The position numbers were made by a program, and so were the translations under genes. DNA of 64,000 bases, from positions 124,001 through 188,000 of the forward strand of contig NZ_JAFFIX010000004.1 in assembly GCF_016916835.1 (NCBI RefSeq). The letters run 5' to 3'. Source of the stretch: Actinacidiphila bryophytorum (GTDB lineage: Bacteria; Actinomycetota; Actinomycetes; Streptomycetales; Streptomycetaceae). This document shows positions 16,539 to 25,855 of the stretch, piece by piece. Position 1 is the first letter of the stretch; every line of letters begins with the position of its first letter. The notes beneath the pieces were generated by a model that searched no databases, was not told the origin of the DNA, and saw nothing but the letters and a program-made list of their open reading frames with translations.

Positions 16539-16883
16539 AGACTCTCTCCCTCCATGTCATCCACCCGGCCGTCCTCCCCGACGTTAGGAGCCACCGCAGC
16601 GCGCGTCATCGGCCGCACGACGAAGCCGCCCTCGTCGATTCGACGAGGGCGGCATGCCGGGCGGGCGGACGGCGTCCCCACGAGGTGAGGGATTGAGGCG
16701 GAGCGCGGACCACCGGTGCATCGAAGTCCCCAGCCCCATCACGACCACGGCCAGGGCCAAGACCACGCTGACCAGGGCTTGGGCGCGCTTGGGGCATGTA
16801 CATGTGGTCCTGGTGGGTGAAGAAGGGGCCGATCGTCGCGCGCTGAAGCGGACTGGACGGCGCGACCGGCTACAGGTGTACAT
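16539..16883. other. divergent intergenic region
   Basis: It separates the ABC operon (minus) from the secreted-protein gene (plus) and holds the palindrome at 16625-16653. No gene is supported in it. Confidence 0.5.
16625..16653. promoter_or_regulatory. perfect inverted repeat upstream of ABC operon
   Basis: GCCGCCCTCGTCGA and TCGACGAGGGCGGC flank one central base, about 87 nt before the ATPase start. The near-absence of a loop favours a protein-binding palindrome, perhaps for the linked response regulator, but a terminator for plus-strand transcription is also possible. Confidence 0.45.
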
Positions 16884-18392
16884 ATGGTCCAATTCCTCCT
16901 GCGCCGACGCGCCGCTCTCCTAGCCCTCGCGGCTATGCTCGTGGCTGCCCCCGGCGCCACGGCAGCCGCGCCCTCGTCGGGCATGTCGTCCGGGTCCTCG
17001 GCCACTATCGGTGAGTACTCGCCGCAAGGTGACACCGGCGGGCAGGTGGCCCGTTTCAAGCAGCAGTTGGCCAAGGCCGACTACGTGTGGCAATCAGGCA
17101 CCGAGGGCGTCTTCGACCTGAACGCCAAGTACTGCGACGGGAGTCTCTTCAGCGGCCTGTGGCCCAATCCCCAGTCGCCCTACATCCTCTCCGGGCTACC
17201 GGAGGTACCGGGGCAGGCGCCCGACACCAACCCGGAGAAGTCGTGGCGGCTGCGACAGGACGAGGCCGTCGTCCTGATGGGGACGACACCCCCGCCGGTG
17301 GAGTACTTCGGCTTCGACCTCACTACGCTCAAGGGCTCCCTGCACACTGGGCCGATCGTATGGACCTCCGTGGGCGACGCGGTCAACAACAAGACGGTGC
17401 GCACCGCAGGTGCGACGCCGTTCGGCCGACAGTTCGCCCTGGTGATCACGGGCAACCGGCGCACCCGAGCGGAAGTGAACCAGATGCTGGCCGCCTCCGG
17501 GCTCGGGCGCGCAACGAACAACATGACGGTTTCGCCTGCCCTGTACCGACTGGGTCTTGACAAGAGATCGGACCAGTTCGTGTTCGGGTTGCGCACCAGC
17601 GTGGCCAAGCCGGGATTCGACAAGGCGCTCGACGAGTACCGCGCCGTTCCCCCGCTCCAGGTCTTCCGGGTGCGGCCTGAAGGTGAATCCGCAGACCAGA
17701 CCACGCCCGTGTACGGGCCCGACCCATTGCCCGTGCCCAAGCTGCGCGTGTCGGGGACCGGTGCCACCGAACTCAACCTCAACCCCACGCTGCAACTCCT
17801 GCGCCACCGGATCATCGACACCTACCCGGGCTACAAGGCGCGCGACCTCGTCGTTGAGCGCGGCTTCGAGGAGTCGAACCCTGGGTTCCAGGACAACCTA
17901 GTGACCAATCCGCCCATCACCGGGGTCGACGAACTCTCCAATGACGCGGACGACCCGATCACCCCGAACTTCCGCCTGCCCAACGGCTCCTTCGTCGTCG
18001 CCTACGGCACCAACCACGTGGCCACCCGGCAGGCCAGCTATTCCAGCATCACCCTCTACGCCGGCGCCAAGGCTGCCGTGTCCCTGGCCGCCCAGAACAA
18101 CGTCGTCCTCCGAGGCAGCGCACGGGACTACATCCCCGACCAACCGAATGCGGACAAGCTCTACGCCTGGAGTTTCAGCCGCGCAGGCAACGCCGGACCG
18201 ACCGGGCCGCACGTGACCAGACTCCCGTCCGCCAGCGCCAACTACTGTGCGAGCTTCGGCTCCAACAGGTCCGTCGACATGAGCACGCTCCGGGCCGTGG
18301 CCCGCGCGTACATGCAACCTGCGACCCGCACCCGGCCCGCCCTCTCCTCCCTCCTCCTGGACCGGATGCTGGTCTTCATCCCGAGATCATGA
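16884..18392 (+). CDS. secreted protein of unknown function
   Basis: A 502-residue protein with a signal peptide (RRRAALLALAAMLVAAPGATA) and no further membrane helix, so it is exported. I do not recognise its family. The mature part is rich in short polar segments, with a conserved-looking cysteine in KYCDGSLFSG and another in NYCASFGSNR that may form a disulfide. No protease, glycosidase or lipase motif stands out. ATG 16884 begins the signal peptide. It stops about 50 nt before the decayed att scar 5, so it is cargo at the right end of that element. Confidence 0.7.
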   Translation: MVQFLLRRRAALLALAAMLVAAPGATAAAPSSGMSSGSSATIGEYSPQGDTGGQVARFKQQLAKADYVWQSGTEGVFDLNAKYCDGSLFSGLWPNPQSPYILSGLPEVPGQAPDTNPEKSWRLRQDEAVVLMGTTPPPVEYFGFDLTTLKGSLHTGPIVWTSVGDAVNNKTVRTAGATPFGRQFALVITGNRRTRAEVNQMLAASGLGRATNNMTVSPALYRLGLDKRSDQFVFGLRTSVAKPGFDKALDEYRAVPPLQVFRVRPEGESADQTTPVYGPDPLPVPKLRVSGTGATELNLNPTLQLLRHRIIDTYPGYKARDLVVERGFEESNPGFQDNLVTNPPITGVDELSNDADDPITPNFRLPNGSFVVAYGTNHVATRQASYSSITLYAGAKAAVSLAAQNNVVLRGSARDYIPDQPNADKLYAWSFSRAGNAGPTGPHVTRLPSASANYCASFGSNRSVDMSTLRAVARAYMQPATRTRPALSSLLLDRMLVFIPRS

Positions 18393-18442
18393 AGCGGTGA
18401 TGCGGGGTCGCGATCCATTGCACGCCGCGATCCGTCGGATCC

Positions 18443-18489
18443 TGTGCTGGGGCAACCCCTCACGAGTTCGCATCTCGTATCCTCAGCCA
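18443..18489 (+). repeat. tRNA-Ser 3' fragment, att scar 5 (partial)
   Basis: Only the variable arm onward is kept (GGGGCAACCCCTCACGAG, then the T arm with TTCGCATC and TATCCTCAGCCA). The anticodon-loop part seen in the other copies is replaced by unrelated sequence and no arm block precedes it. It is the most decayed copy, or its left half was lost in a later rearrangement. Confidence 0.7.
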
Positions 18490-18508
18490 TTGCTCTCACC
18501 GGGCAATA

Positions 18509-18548
18509 CGTCGAAGGCCCCCACCCCTCGCGGTGGGGGCCTTCGACG
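18509..18548 (+). terminator. tRNA-Ser terminator copy behind scar 5
   Basis: A strong hairpin: CGTCGAAGGCCCCCACC pairs with GGTGGGGGCCTTCGACG around a short loop. It is homologous to the terminator behind scar 3 and shows that this scar still carries the tRNA 3' flank. Confidence 0.75.
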
Positions 18549-18998
18549 TTGTCTCAGCCCTCGTTGCCCTGGTCTTTGTCCACAGGCGGGGGGCTCCCCG
18601 GATCGCTGCGCCGGTCCTCCACCCGCCGCGCCCTGGACACACCCGGTGCAGTTGACCGCTCCGGGCCTGCGACCCGGGATCCAGCTCAGGAGCCAGGGCC
18701 GCCTCCGGAGAGGATCGAGCGGGCTCGAGCCAGTGCGTCCGGCCATGTCCTTCCGTAGAGCGTGATGGCCACGAGCAAGATCCCCGCCGACGCCGCCGGC
18801 ACTCGCGCACCTTCCGGCAGCCGCAGCTCAGCTGGGAGCCACGTCACGAACGGTGCTGCGACCGCGACCCTTGCAGCTGTCCGTACCGGTCACCGCCTAC
18901 CAGAGCTGGCAGTCCCGAGGCGAGCCATCCAGGAGGGTGGCCCCCACACGCCGGCTCGAGTTCTGGTGGTGGTCGCAACACCCAGTTCAGGGGGTGCG
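18549..18998. other. intergenic, no gene supported
   Basis: The open frames here lack starts with ribosome sites and any recognisable domain. It is probably IS30 flank or element debris. Confidence 0.4.
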
Positions 18999-19727
18999 AT
19001 GGACTACAAGATCCGCCAGGATCGGACCCCGCAGGAGCGGAAGAAGCTGACCGCTGGGCGGGCGGCATACTTCCAGCTCATGCGGGAGGGATACAGCAAC
19101 AAGGAAGTGTGCCGGATCGTGGGCATCAACCCGCGGACCGGCAAGGTGTGGGGCAACGGGCGCAACGCGCACAAGGGCCGGTCGAGGTCCGCACCCCCGG
19201 TTAGGGGGGCGGCCTCGACCGGCCCTTCTCGGTATCTGCGGGAGTCGGACGGCATCCACATCGCCGACGGGCTGAGAGAGAAGGCGTCCTTACGGCCCAT
19301 CGCGGCCGAGTTCGGTCGCAGCCCCTCCGCCATCGGCCGGGAAGTCCGGCGCAACGGAAAGCTCTACGAGGCCGGCGGCGCGTGGGCCTACCGGCCGCAC
19401 GCCGCACGAGGCCGTGCTGATGGCCGCCGGCCGCGCCCGAAGCAGGGGAAGATCGGCCGGAACCCGGAGCTGCGGGAGTTTGTCCAGGACCACCTCGAAC
19501 GCCGCTGGAGCCCTGAGCAGATATCCCGGGTCCTGCGCTTACGCTTCCCTGACGGGCCGGAGATGCACGTGGTGCACGGGACGATCTACCAGGCCCCTAC
19601 GTCCAGGGTCTGGGACACCCCGGCCGGGCGCCTCGCACAGCTCCTGGACCGCCGGTTGATCACTGCGACGCGCCCACCGCCGGGATGCGCCTCTCGGCGG
19701 TGGGAAGTGTCACCCCCAACAACCTGA
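18999..19727 (+). pseudogene. IS30-family transposase fragment
   Basis: The N-terminal half of an IS30 transposase. A first HTH-like region (EGYSNKEVCRIVGIN) is followed by the HTH_38 domain (SLRPIAAEFGRSPSAIGREV) and the linker ending HVVHGTIYQA. The DDE catalytic domain that should follow is gone and the frame runs into unrelated sequence after about 19600. It contains two TTA codons, rare in Streptomyces genes. It is inactive and shows that an IS30 element was inserted and partly deleted here. Confidence 0.75.
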
Positions 19728-20063
19728 CACGCTATAGCCCGCGTAGTAGAAGTTGTGGACATAGAACCACCCGTTGCCGTTCGATGTCCCGCAAGCGGTA
19801 TACCGGCCGCCCAGGAGGGGGACACTTCCACCACAGGCCCACGTCTGCCCCTTCAAGGCAGTGGTCACCAGAGCGGCACTGGTACTGGTATCGGTGCGGA
19901 TGGCCACGTTTTCCAACGCTGTCCCCTTGCCGTCGCTACAGGCCGTGTTGGTCATGGGCTGTAGCGAGCCATCCGCAGCACCCGCAACTCCCGGAAGGGC
20001 AAGGCCGACGACGGCGGCAACCGCCAGCGCGACAGTCAGCCTCGAACGCAGAATCTTTCTCAT
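19710..20063 (-). CDS. small secreted protein, SH3-like
   Basis: A 117-residue protein with a signal peptide (KILRSRLTVALAVAAVVGLA and an AxA site). The mature part has four cysteines and a pattern (VAIRTDTSTSAALVTTALKG, then YVHNFYYAGYSVSGC) similar to bacterial SH3-like cell-wall binding or inhibitor domains. Its extracellular role is unknown. ATG 20063 follows GGGGG and starts the signal peptide; the longer open frame adds an unlikely N-terminus. It is convergent with the IS30 remnant. Confidence 0.7.
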   Translation of the reverse strand: MRKILRSRLTVALAVAAVVGLALPGVAGAADGSLQPMTNTACSDGKGTALENVAIRTDTSTSAALVTTALKGQTWACGGSVPLLGGRYTACGTSNGNGWFYVHNFYYAGYSVSGCWG

Positions 20064-20523
20064 CGAGCCCCCTTTGATCGGCATTTTATGCAGTGAGCAC
20101 TGACAAGTAGCGCCCGAGCCTCGCACCCCGTCAAGCGCCCTACATCAGGTTGCCGTGTTTTCCGAACTGGAGATTCGTCGGCCGGATGCCGCCGCCCGGA
20201 GCTGGACGCCGCTGCCGCCGAACTAACAACATCCGCTGCCATAGCGGACGCCGTCTCGGGCTACCGCCGACTCGACAAGCCGACGGGCGCCGGCGACCAC
20301 GACGGCCTCGTCTTCCACATCGACACCGCTGCCATCGACACAGCCGCCCCATGGGCGTATCGCCAACCCGCCGCCCTTGTGGCCGCGCTGGGCATCATGC
20401 GGCACCCCCACCCACGAAGGTCCGCCGACGAATTGGCTCCGTCGCCTTGACGGAGCGCCCTGCTGGCGCGTTCGACGGCGTTCTACAGTCTTGGTGTCGT
20501 CGCTGAGTTGTGGGGTGCTGCAG
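20064..20523. other. gap with a coding-like remnant
   Basis: From about 20203 to 20450 the plus strand has codon-like G/C bias and reads an open segment (AIADAVSGYRRLDKP, then HDGLVFHIDTAAIDTA) that stops with TGA near 20450. It has no start and I do not recognise it; it may be the tail of a lost gene. The rest is the leader of the STAND gene. Confidence 0.3.
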
Positions 20524-23500
20524 GTGAGTGAGGCGAGGGAGCCTGACGCGAGGGGGTTACCGGGTGTCGTGAGCGCGACGGGGGGCAGTGCGGCCGCAGG
20601 TGGCAGCGTCGAGATCCATGCCGCGGGCGGCTCGATTGCCGCGCAGCGGATCGGGGAGGTTCATCAGCACATCCATCCTCCTCGCTGGGAGCCGGTGTCA
20701 TGGCCGCACATGGTGGGGCTGATCCCGCCGCGGGCGGGAGCGTTCCAGGACCGCGCCGAGCGCTCCCGGCTGCGGGCCGCTGCCGCGGGCGCCGGGACTG
20801 TGGTGTTGTGTCAGGTGCTGACCGGGATGGGTGGGGTCGGCAAGACCCAGTTGGCGGCCGACTACGCCAAGGAGACTTGGGCGGACGGGACCGGGGTGGA
20901 CCTGCTGGTGTGGGTCACCGCGAGTAGCCGCACGGCCGTCGTGAGCGAGTTCGCACAGGCTGGGGCGCAAGTATGCAACGCGGATCTGTCCGATCCGCTG
21001 CGGGCCGCCCACGCTTTCCTCACATGGCTGCAGACCGGGAGACGACGGTGGCTGGTCGTCCTCGACGATGTCGCCGACCCCGCGGATCTGACCGGGTTGT
21101 GGCCTCCGGCCGTTTCGGAGGGGCGGACGGTGGTGACCACTCGGCGGCGTGACGCCGCCTTGGCCGGGGGCGGCCGGCGCATGGTCGATGTCGGCGTGTT
21201 TACCCCCGCTCAAGCGGGGGACTATCTGGCGTCGGTGCTGGCCATCGGAGGGCGCGTGGAGCCGGCGGGGGGACTCGCGGGGCTGGCAGAGGACCTGGGG
21301 TGTTTGCCCCTGGCGTTGTCGCAGGCCGCCGCCTACGTTCTCGACGCGGGCATCTCGGTGGGCGAGTACCGCGAGCTGCTGGGCCGAAGGGCACGGTCGC
21401 TAGCCGAGATCAGCCCGGACGTACCACCAGACGACCAGGCGCACAGTATGGCTGCGGCGTGGGAGTTGTCGGTGGACTACGCCGATCGTCTCCGCCCGCG
21501 TGGGCTTGCGTGCCCGATGTTGGAGCTGGCCGCCTTCCTCGCGCCCAACGCCACCCCGCTGACCGTGCTGCTCAGCCAGCCAGCTCTCGACTATCTGGCC
21601 GCCCACCGCACCCCCTCTCCGCCGGGGCCAAATGCCGCGCCGGCACCGGGGCCGGGTGAGCCGGTCACCCCGCAGGACGCGACGGGGGCGCTGCGCGCAC
21701 TGCACCGCCTGAGCCTGCTCAGCGCCCCCGACCGCGCGCCCGCGCCCGTGGAAGGCGACGCCGACGCTTCGGGTGGCAGGAGCGAGGCGGCCTGGGACGG
21801 TCGGGTGGTGCGGGTGCACCAGGTCGTACAACGCGCCACCCGCGACACCCTCCACGGCGACCGATACCGGAACACTGCTTGGGCGGCCGCAGATGCCCTG
21901 CTCGCCGCATGGCCTGAAGTCGAACGCGACATCGAGCTGGCCCAGGCCTTGCGCGCCTGCACCACCGCCCTTGTCACGTCCACTGAGGAAGGCGCCGACC
22001 ACGCCGGGTGGCTGTACCAGCCCGACGCCCATCCGATCCTCTACCGGCTCGGGAGCAGCCTGGGTGAGTCCGGCCAGGTGGAGGCCGCCACTCACCACTT
22101 CCATCAGCTCAGCCAGACCACCATGCACCGCCTCGGCCCCGACCACACCTACACTCTCGCCGCACGCGGCCACCTTGCGAAGTGGCAGGGGCACGGCGGG
22201 GATGCGGCCGGGGCGGCGGCGGCCTTCGCCGCGCTGCTGGACGACCAGCTGCGGGTGCTCGGCCCCGACCACCTGCACACCCTCGCTACACGCAACAGCC
22301 TCGCCACCTGGCGAGGGCAGGGGAAGGATGCGGCCGGTGCCGCGGCGGCCTTCGCCGAACTGCTCGATGACCAGCTGCGGGTGCTCGGCCCCGACCACCC
22401 GCACACCCTCGCTACACGCAGCAACCTCGCAAACTGGCAGGGCGAGGCGGGGGATGCGGCTGCTGCGGCGGCGGCCTTCGCCGCGCTGCTGGACGACCAG
22501 CTGCGGGTGCTCGGCCCCGACCACCCCGACACCCTCGCTACACGCAGCAACCTCGCCACCTGGCAGGGGCGTGGGGGGGATGCGGCCGGGGCGGCGGCGG
22601 CCTTCGCCGCGCTGCTGGACGACCAGCTGCGGGTGCTCGGCCCCGACCACCCGCACACCCTCACCACACGCGCCAATCGTGCCCACTGGCAGGGGTCGGC
22701 CGGGGATGCGGCCGGTGCCGCGGCGGCGTTCACTGAACTGCTGGACGACCAGCTGCGGGTACTCGGCCCCGACCACCCGCACACCCTCGCTAGACGCAAC
22801 CACCTCGCAAACTGGCGGGGGTCGGCGGGGGATGCGGCCGGTGCGGCGGCGGCGTTCACTGAACTACTGGACGACCAGCTGCGGATGGTCGGCCCCGACC
22901 ACCCCGACACCCTCGCTACACGCAGCAACCTCGCAAACTGGCAGGGCGAGGCGGGGGATGCGGCCGGTGCGGCGGCGGCCTTCGCCGCGCTGCTGGATGA
23001 CCAGCTGCGGGTACTCGGCCCCGACCACCCCGACAGCCTTACCTGGCGCCTCAACCTTGCCTACTGGAGAGGGAAAGCGGGGGACACGGTCGGCCAGACG
23101 GAAATATATTCCGAGCTGATAAATGCCCAGATACTCGATGCCGACCACGCTAGCCATCCCGACACCCTCGCGACCCGCCGCAGACTGGCCGTCTGGCGGG
23201 GGGAGGCGGGAGATCCGGCCGGTGCGGCGGCGATGTTCGCTGAACTACTGGACGACCTAGTGGGCGTGCTCGGCCCCGACCACCCGGACACCCTCACTGC
23301 ACGTGGCAGCTCTGCCCACTGGCGGGGGGAGGCGGGAGATCCGGCCGGTGCGGCGGCGATGTTCGCCGCGCTGCTGGACGACCAGCTGCGGGTGCTCGGC
23401 CCCGACCACCCGGACACCCTCATCACCCGCAATAACCTTGCCCACTGGCGGGGGGAGGCGGGAGATCCGGCCGGTGCGGCGGCGGCCTTCGCCGCGCTGC

Positions 23501-23604
23501 TGGACGACCAGCTGCGGGTGCTCGGCCCCGACCACCCGTACACCCTCACCACGCGCAACAGCCTCGCCCGCTGGAGCGAACAGGCGGCCACAGGCGAAGC
23601 GTAG
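20524..23604 (+). CDS. STAND ATPase (NB-ARC type) with TPR array
   Basis: A 1026-residue signalling ATPase. A Gly/Ala-rich N-terminus (about 1-60, GGSAAAGGSVEIHAAGGS) is followed by an NB-ARC-like domain with Walker A GMGGVGKT (101-108) and Walker B LVVLDDV (177-183), a winged-helix-like linker, and about 12 TPR units of 42 residues with consensus LLDDQLRVLGPDHPDTLATR. Such proteins switch by ATP-driven oligomerisation on sensing a ligand through the repeats. The N-terminus lacks an obvious effector. GTG 20524 is the likely start. The repeats are close to identical in DNA, so copy number may vary between strains. Confidence 0.85.
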   Translation: MSEAREPDARGLPGVVSATGGSAAAGGSVEIHAAGGSIAAQRIGEVHQHIHPPRWEPVSWPHMVGLIPPRAGAFQDRAERSRLRAAAAGAGTVVLCQVLTGMGGVGKTQLAADYAKETWADGTGVDLLVWVTASSRTAVVSEFAQAGAQVCNADLSDPLRAAHAFLTWLQTGRRRWLVVLDDVADPADLTGLWPPAVSEGRTVVTTRRRDAALAGGGRRMVDVGVFTPAQAGDYLASVLAIGGRVEPAGGLAGLAEDLGCLPLALSQAAAYVLDAGISVGEYRELLGRRARSLAEISPDVPPDDQAHSMAAAWELSVDYADRLRPRGLACPMLELAAFLAPNATPLTVLLSQPALDYLAAHRTPSPPGPNAAPAPGPGEPVTPQDATGALRALHRLSLLSAPDRAPAPVEGDADASGGRSEAAWDGRVVRVHQVVQRATRDTLHGDRYRNTAWAAADALLAAWPEVERDIELAQALRACTTALVTSTEEGADHAGWLYQPDAHPILYRLGSSLGESGQVEAATHHFHQLSQTTMHRLGPDHTYTLAARGHLAKWQGHGGDAAGAAAAFAALLDDQLRVLGPDHLHTLATRNSLATWRGQGKDAAGAAAAFAELLDDQLRVLGPDHPHTLATRSNLANWQGEAGDAAAAAAAFAALLDDQLRVLGPDHPDTLATRSNLATWQGRGGDAAGAAAAFAALLDDQLRVLGPDHPHTLTTRANRAHWQGSAGDAAGAAAAFTELLDDQLRVLGPDHPHTLARRNHLANWRGSAGDAAGAAAAFTELLDDQLRMVGPDHPDTLATRSNLANWQGEAGDAAGAAAAFAALLDDQLRVLGPDHPDSLTWRLNLAYWRGKAGDTVGQTEIYSELINAQILDADHASHPDTLATRRRLAVWRGEAGDPAGAAAMFAELLDDLVGVLGPDHPDTLTARGSSAHWRGEAGDPAGAAAMFAALLDDQLRVLGPDHPDTLITRNNLAHWRGEAGDPAGAAAAFAALLDDQLRVLGPDHPYTLTTRNSLARWSEQAATGEA
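22231..23560 (+). repeat. 126-bp tandem repeats encoding TPR units
   Basis: Units of 126 bp (42 codons) follow one another in frame, many keeping long identical stretches such as GACCAGCTGCGGGTGCTCGG. One unit (about 23095-23220) is divergent and one residue longer, which splits the array into two homogenised blocks. It is a likely site of unequal recombination and of assembly error. Confidence 0.85.
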
Positions 23605-23972
23605 AGCCTTCCGGTGGGAATCGCGTCCGCTGAATATCGGACCGATTCAGCGCCAAGGGTGGGGGACTACAGGTCAGCGCATTTTCGTCGGTGACCCAGG
23701 GACTCCGTCATCCAGCACGAGCATCTTGTACCCTCCAGCTGGCCCGGCTGTCCGGATACCTGCGCATGATTTCGATGTGGAGGCGGTACGCGAGGCCAGC
23801 GTCGGATGCGGTGATGACGCTCTTAGAAAACGGCTCTGACCGCAGTCCCGTGAAGCCAGTGATCACGAAGACTTTTGGGAGGGCCACGGCTGGCCGTCAG
23901 GTGCCACAGCGGGACGGTTGGCCAATACGTAGTCGCGGTACGACCGGTACCTGACCGTGAGGTGCTGTGCGG
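23605..23972. other. intergenic, no gene supported
   Basis: It lies between the STAND gene and the convergent carbonic anhydrase gene. Short open frames occur but none is convincing. Confidence 0.4.
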
Positions 23973-24620
23973 TCAGGAAGCGGCGGGTACTTTCGCGTCG
24001 AGGCCGTGGCTGGCGACGAGCTGGGCCTTGCCGTCGGCCAGGCGGTAGCGCAGTCCGACGACGGCGGTCCGGCCGGCGGCGACCTTCTCGGCGAGTGCAC
24101 GGGAGCGGTCCAGCAGCCGGTCGGTGGTGTTGCGTACGTGCTCGGCGAGTATCTCCTCGGGCCGCACCCGTCCGGCGGCCCGCGCCGCCAGCACGCTGGG
24201 CGTCACCCGCTCGACCACGTCCCGGACGTATCCGGCCGGCGCCGTGCCGTTGTCGAGCACGTCGCACGCCGCGCCCACGGCGCCGCAGGAATCGTGGCCG
24301 AGGACGATGACCAGCGGGCAGTCCAGCAGGTCCACGCCGTACTCGATGCTGCCCAGCACCTCAGGGCCGATGACGTGGCCTGCGGTGCGCACCACGAACA
24401 GGTCACCCAGGCCCCGGTCGAAGATGATCTCGGCGGCCAGTCGGGAGTCGGAGCACCCGAACAGCACGGCGAAGGGCTGCTGGGACGATGCGGTCTCGGC
24501 GCGGCGGGTGGCGTCCTGGTTGGGGTGCTCCGGGGTGCCGGCGACGAATCGCCGGTTGCCGGCCAGCAGCAGCTCGAAGGCCTCGCCGGGCGTCGGGATC
24601 TGCATCTGTGTCATGGTCAT
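23973..24620 (-). CDS. beta-carbonic anhydrase
   Basis: A 215-residue zinc enzyme that interconverts CO2 and bicarbonate. The ligands are C56 (CSDSR, with D58 and R60 as catalytic dyad), H109 and C112 (HDSCGAV). The length and motifs fit a cytosolic beta-class enzyme. ATG 24620 was chosen because it is preceded by AGGAC and gives the normal N-terminus. It lies 62 nt downstream of the STAS gene on the same strand and may share its transcript. Confidence 0.9.
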   Translation of the reverse strand: MTMTQMQIPTPGEAFELLLAGNRRFVAGTPEHPNQDATRRAETASSQQPFAVLFGCSDSRLAAEIIFDRGLGDLFVVRTAGHVIGPEVLGSIEYGVDLLDCPLVIVLGHDSCGAVGAACDVLDNGTAPAGYVRDVVERVTPSVLAARAAGRVRPEEILAEHVRNTTDRLLDRSRALAEKVAAGRTAVVGLRYRLADGKAQLVASHGLDAKVPAAS

Positions 24621-24682
24621 CGTCCTATGAATCGGGGCGGGTCGGGACGGAGGAGGGTCTTGGGGCCGCTGGCCGGGTCGGG

Positions 24683-25219
24683 TCATGCCGGCAACACCGC
24701 CATCCCTAGTCGCCGGGCCAGGACGGCCTCCACGTGCAGTCTCAGCGCGCGGGGTTCTTGACCTGCCCCGTTCGGCCGCCGGTCCGTTACGCCCCTGCCG
24801 TTGTCGGCCGCGTCGCCGCACCGGGCAGAGCGGCGTCCGTGCCGTCGGCCGAAGGGGACCGAGACCACGGCCTCGGGGAAGGCGTCACCGCAGTGGGTGA
24901 GATCCAGGACGCGGGCCACAGGCGCCGACACCGCGCTCACGGTCAACGGGGCACCCACGGCAAGCGCGTGCTCGCGAGCCTGGAGGAGTGCATTGAGCCC
25001 GGAGGAGTCGCAGAAGCCGAGGCCGGTCAGGTCGACGTCGACACCGCGAGGGGCGGTACGCAGACATTCGGCAAGTACTTGGCGCAGCATGTCCGCACAC
25101 CCGAGATCGATCTCGCCCCCGACGGACACCCGGACGCGGCCGCCGTCCTCGACCATCCGGACGGTCAGCCCGCCGTGCCGGTGCGTGATCACTTGGGGTG
25201 CCAGCACATCGTGTGCCAT
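24683..25219 (-). CDS. STAS-domain anti-anti-sigma factor
   Basis: A 178-residue protein whose first 110 residues form a STAS domain. The phosphorylatable site is FCDSSGLNALL (S72/S73), as in SpoIIAA/RsbV proteins that release a sigma factor by binding its anti-sigma kinase. A basic, low-complexity tail of about 60 residues follows and is unusual for the family; it could be read-through of a decayed stop. No partner kinase is adjacent. Confidence 0.8.
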   Translation of the reverse strand: MAHDVLAPQVITHRHGGLTVRMVEDGGRVRVSVGGEIDLGCADMLRQVLAECLRTAPRGVDVDLTGLGFCDSSGLNALLQAREHALAVGAPLTVSAVSAPVARVLDLTHCGDAFPEAVVSVPFGRRHGRRSARCGDAADNGRGVTDRRPNGAGQEPRALRLHVEAVLARRLGMAVLPA

Positions 25220-25390
25220 GGTGCGCGACCTCCAGAGGTCATCATCTGGCCGCCGGAGCGGCCGGCGCCTGCCCCGAAGGGATGTGTGGATCTCCGTGGG
25301 CGCCTGGCGTCACCGAAGCCCCTGCCAGAGAGTACAGGAAATTTTGTTCACGTATTCTCTGACCTGAATCACGCATCGTAGAATGTCCCC

Positions 25391-25729
25391 ATGGATGAAG
25401 CCGCCCGCCCGCGAACCGGATGGACCTTCCTGACCAATCACGCGCGCGTCCTCGCGGCGATCGCGCGCGACCCGGGGGTCCGGGTCCGTGACATCGCGGC
25501 ACAGTGCCTTCTGACCGAGCGCGCCGTCCAGAAGATCCTCTCCGACCTCGAGGCCGACGGCTATCTGAGCCGCACCCGCGCCGGCCGCACCAACGTCTAC
25601 GCCATCTCGGCCGACACGTCCTTGCGGCACCCGGCCGACGCAGGCCCCACCGTCGCCGCCCTGCTTGCCCTGTTCTCCCTCGACGCCGCGGCCCAGGAAG
25701 ATGCGGACGGGCACGCCGCGGCCTCATGA
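25391..25729 (+). CDS. winged-helix transcriptional regulator
   Basis: A 112-residue DNA-binding protein with a MarR/ArsR-like winged helix: helix 1 (NHARVLAAIARDP), helices 2-3 (VRVRDIAAQCLLTERAVQKIL) and a wing (GYLSRTRAGRTNVYAI). It is close to the small Streptomyces regulators of the form WTFLTNHARVL. ATG 25391 follows an A/T-rich stretch that looks like a promoter (25328-25380). It is divergent from the STAS gene and may control it; no effector site is evident. Confidence 0.75.
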   Translation: MDEAARPRTGWTFLTNHARVLAAIARDPGVRVRDIAAQCLLTERAVQKILSDLEADGYLSRTRAGRTNVYAISADTSLRHPADAGPTVAALLALFSLDAAAQEDADGHAAAS

Positions 25730-25855
25730 AGGCCCCGCCACCGCACCGCGCCGGACACCGAGTCCACCGACCTCAGCCGTCCCTCATGGGGCTGAGGGAC
25801 ACCCACCTGCATCACCCTCTGCCGGTGCTGACCGGCCGCTCAGGATTCGGTCGGG

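Noticed and set aside
17905..17934. A fifth SigK-type promoter (CCAATCC ... CGAAC)
   Set aside because: The spacing is 18 nt instead of 16 and it lies inside the coding sequence of the secreted protein.
22231..23560. CRISPR-like or satellite array
   Set aside because: The 126-bp units are in frame, have no spacers and encode TPR motifs of one protein.
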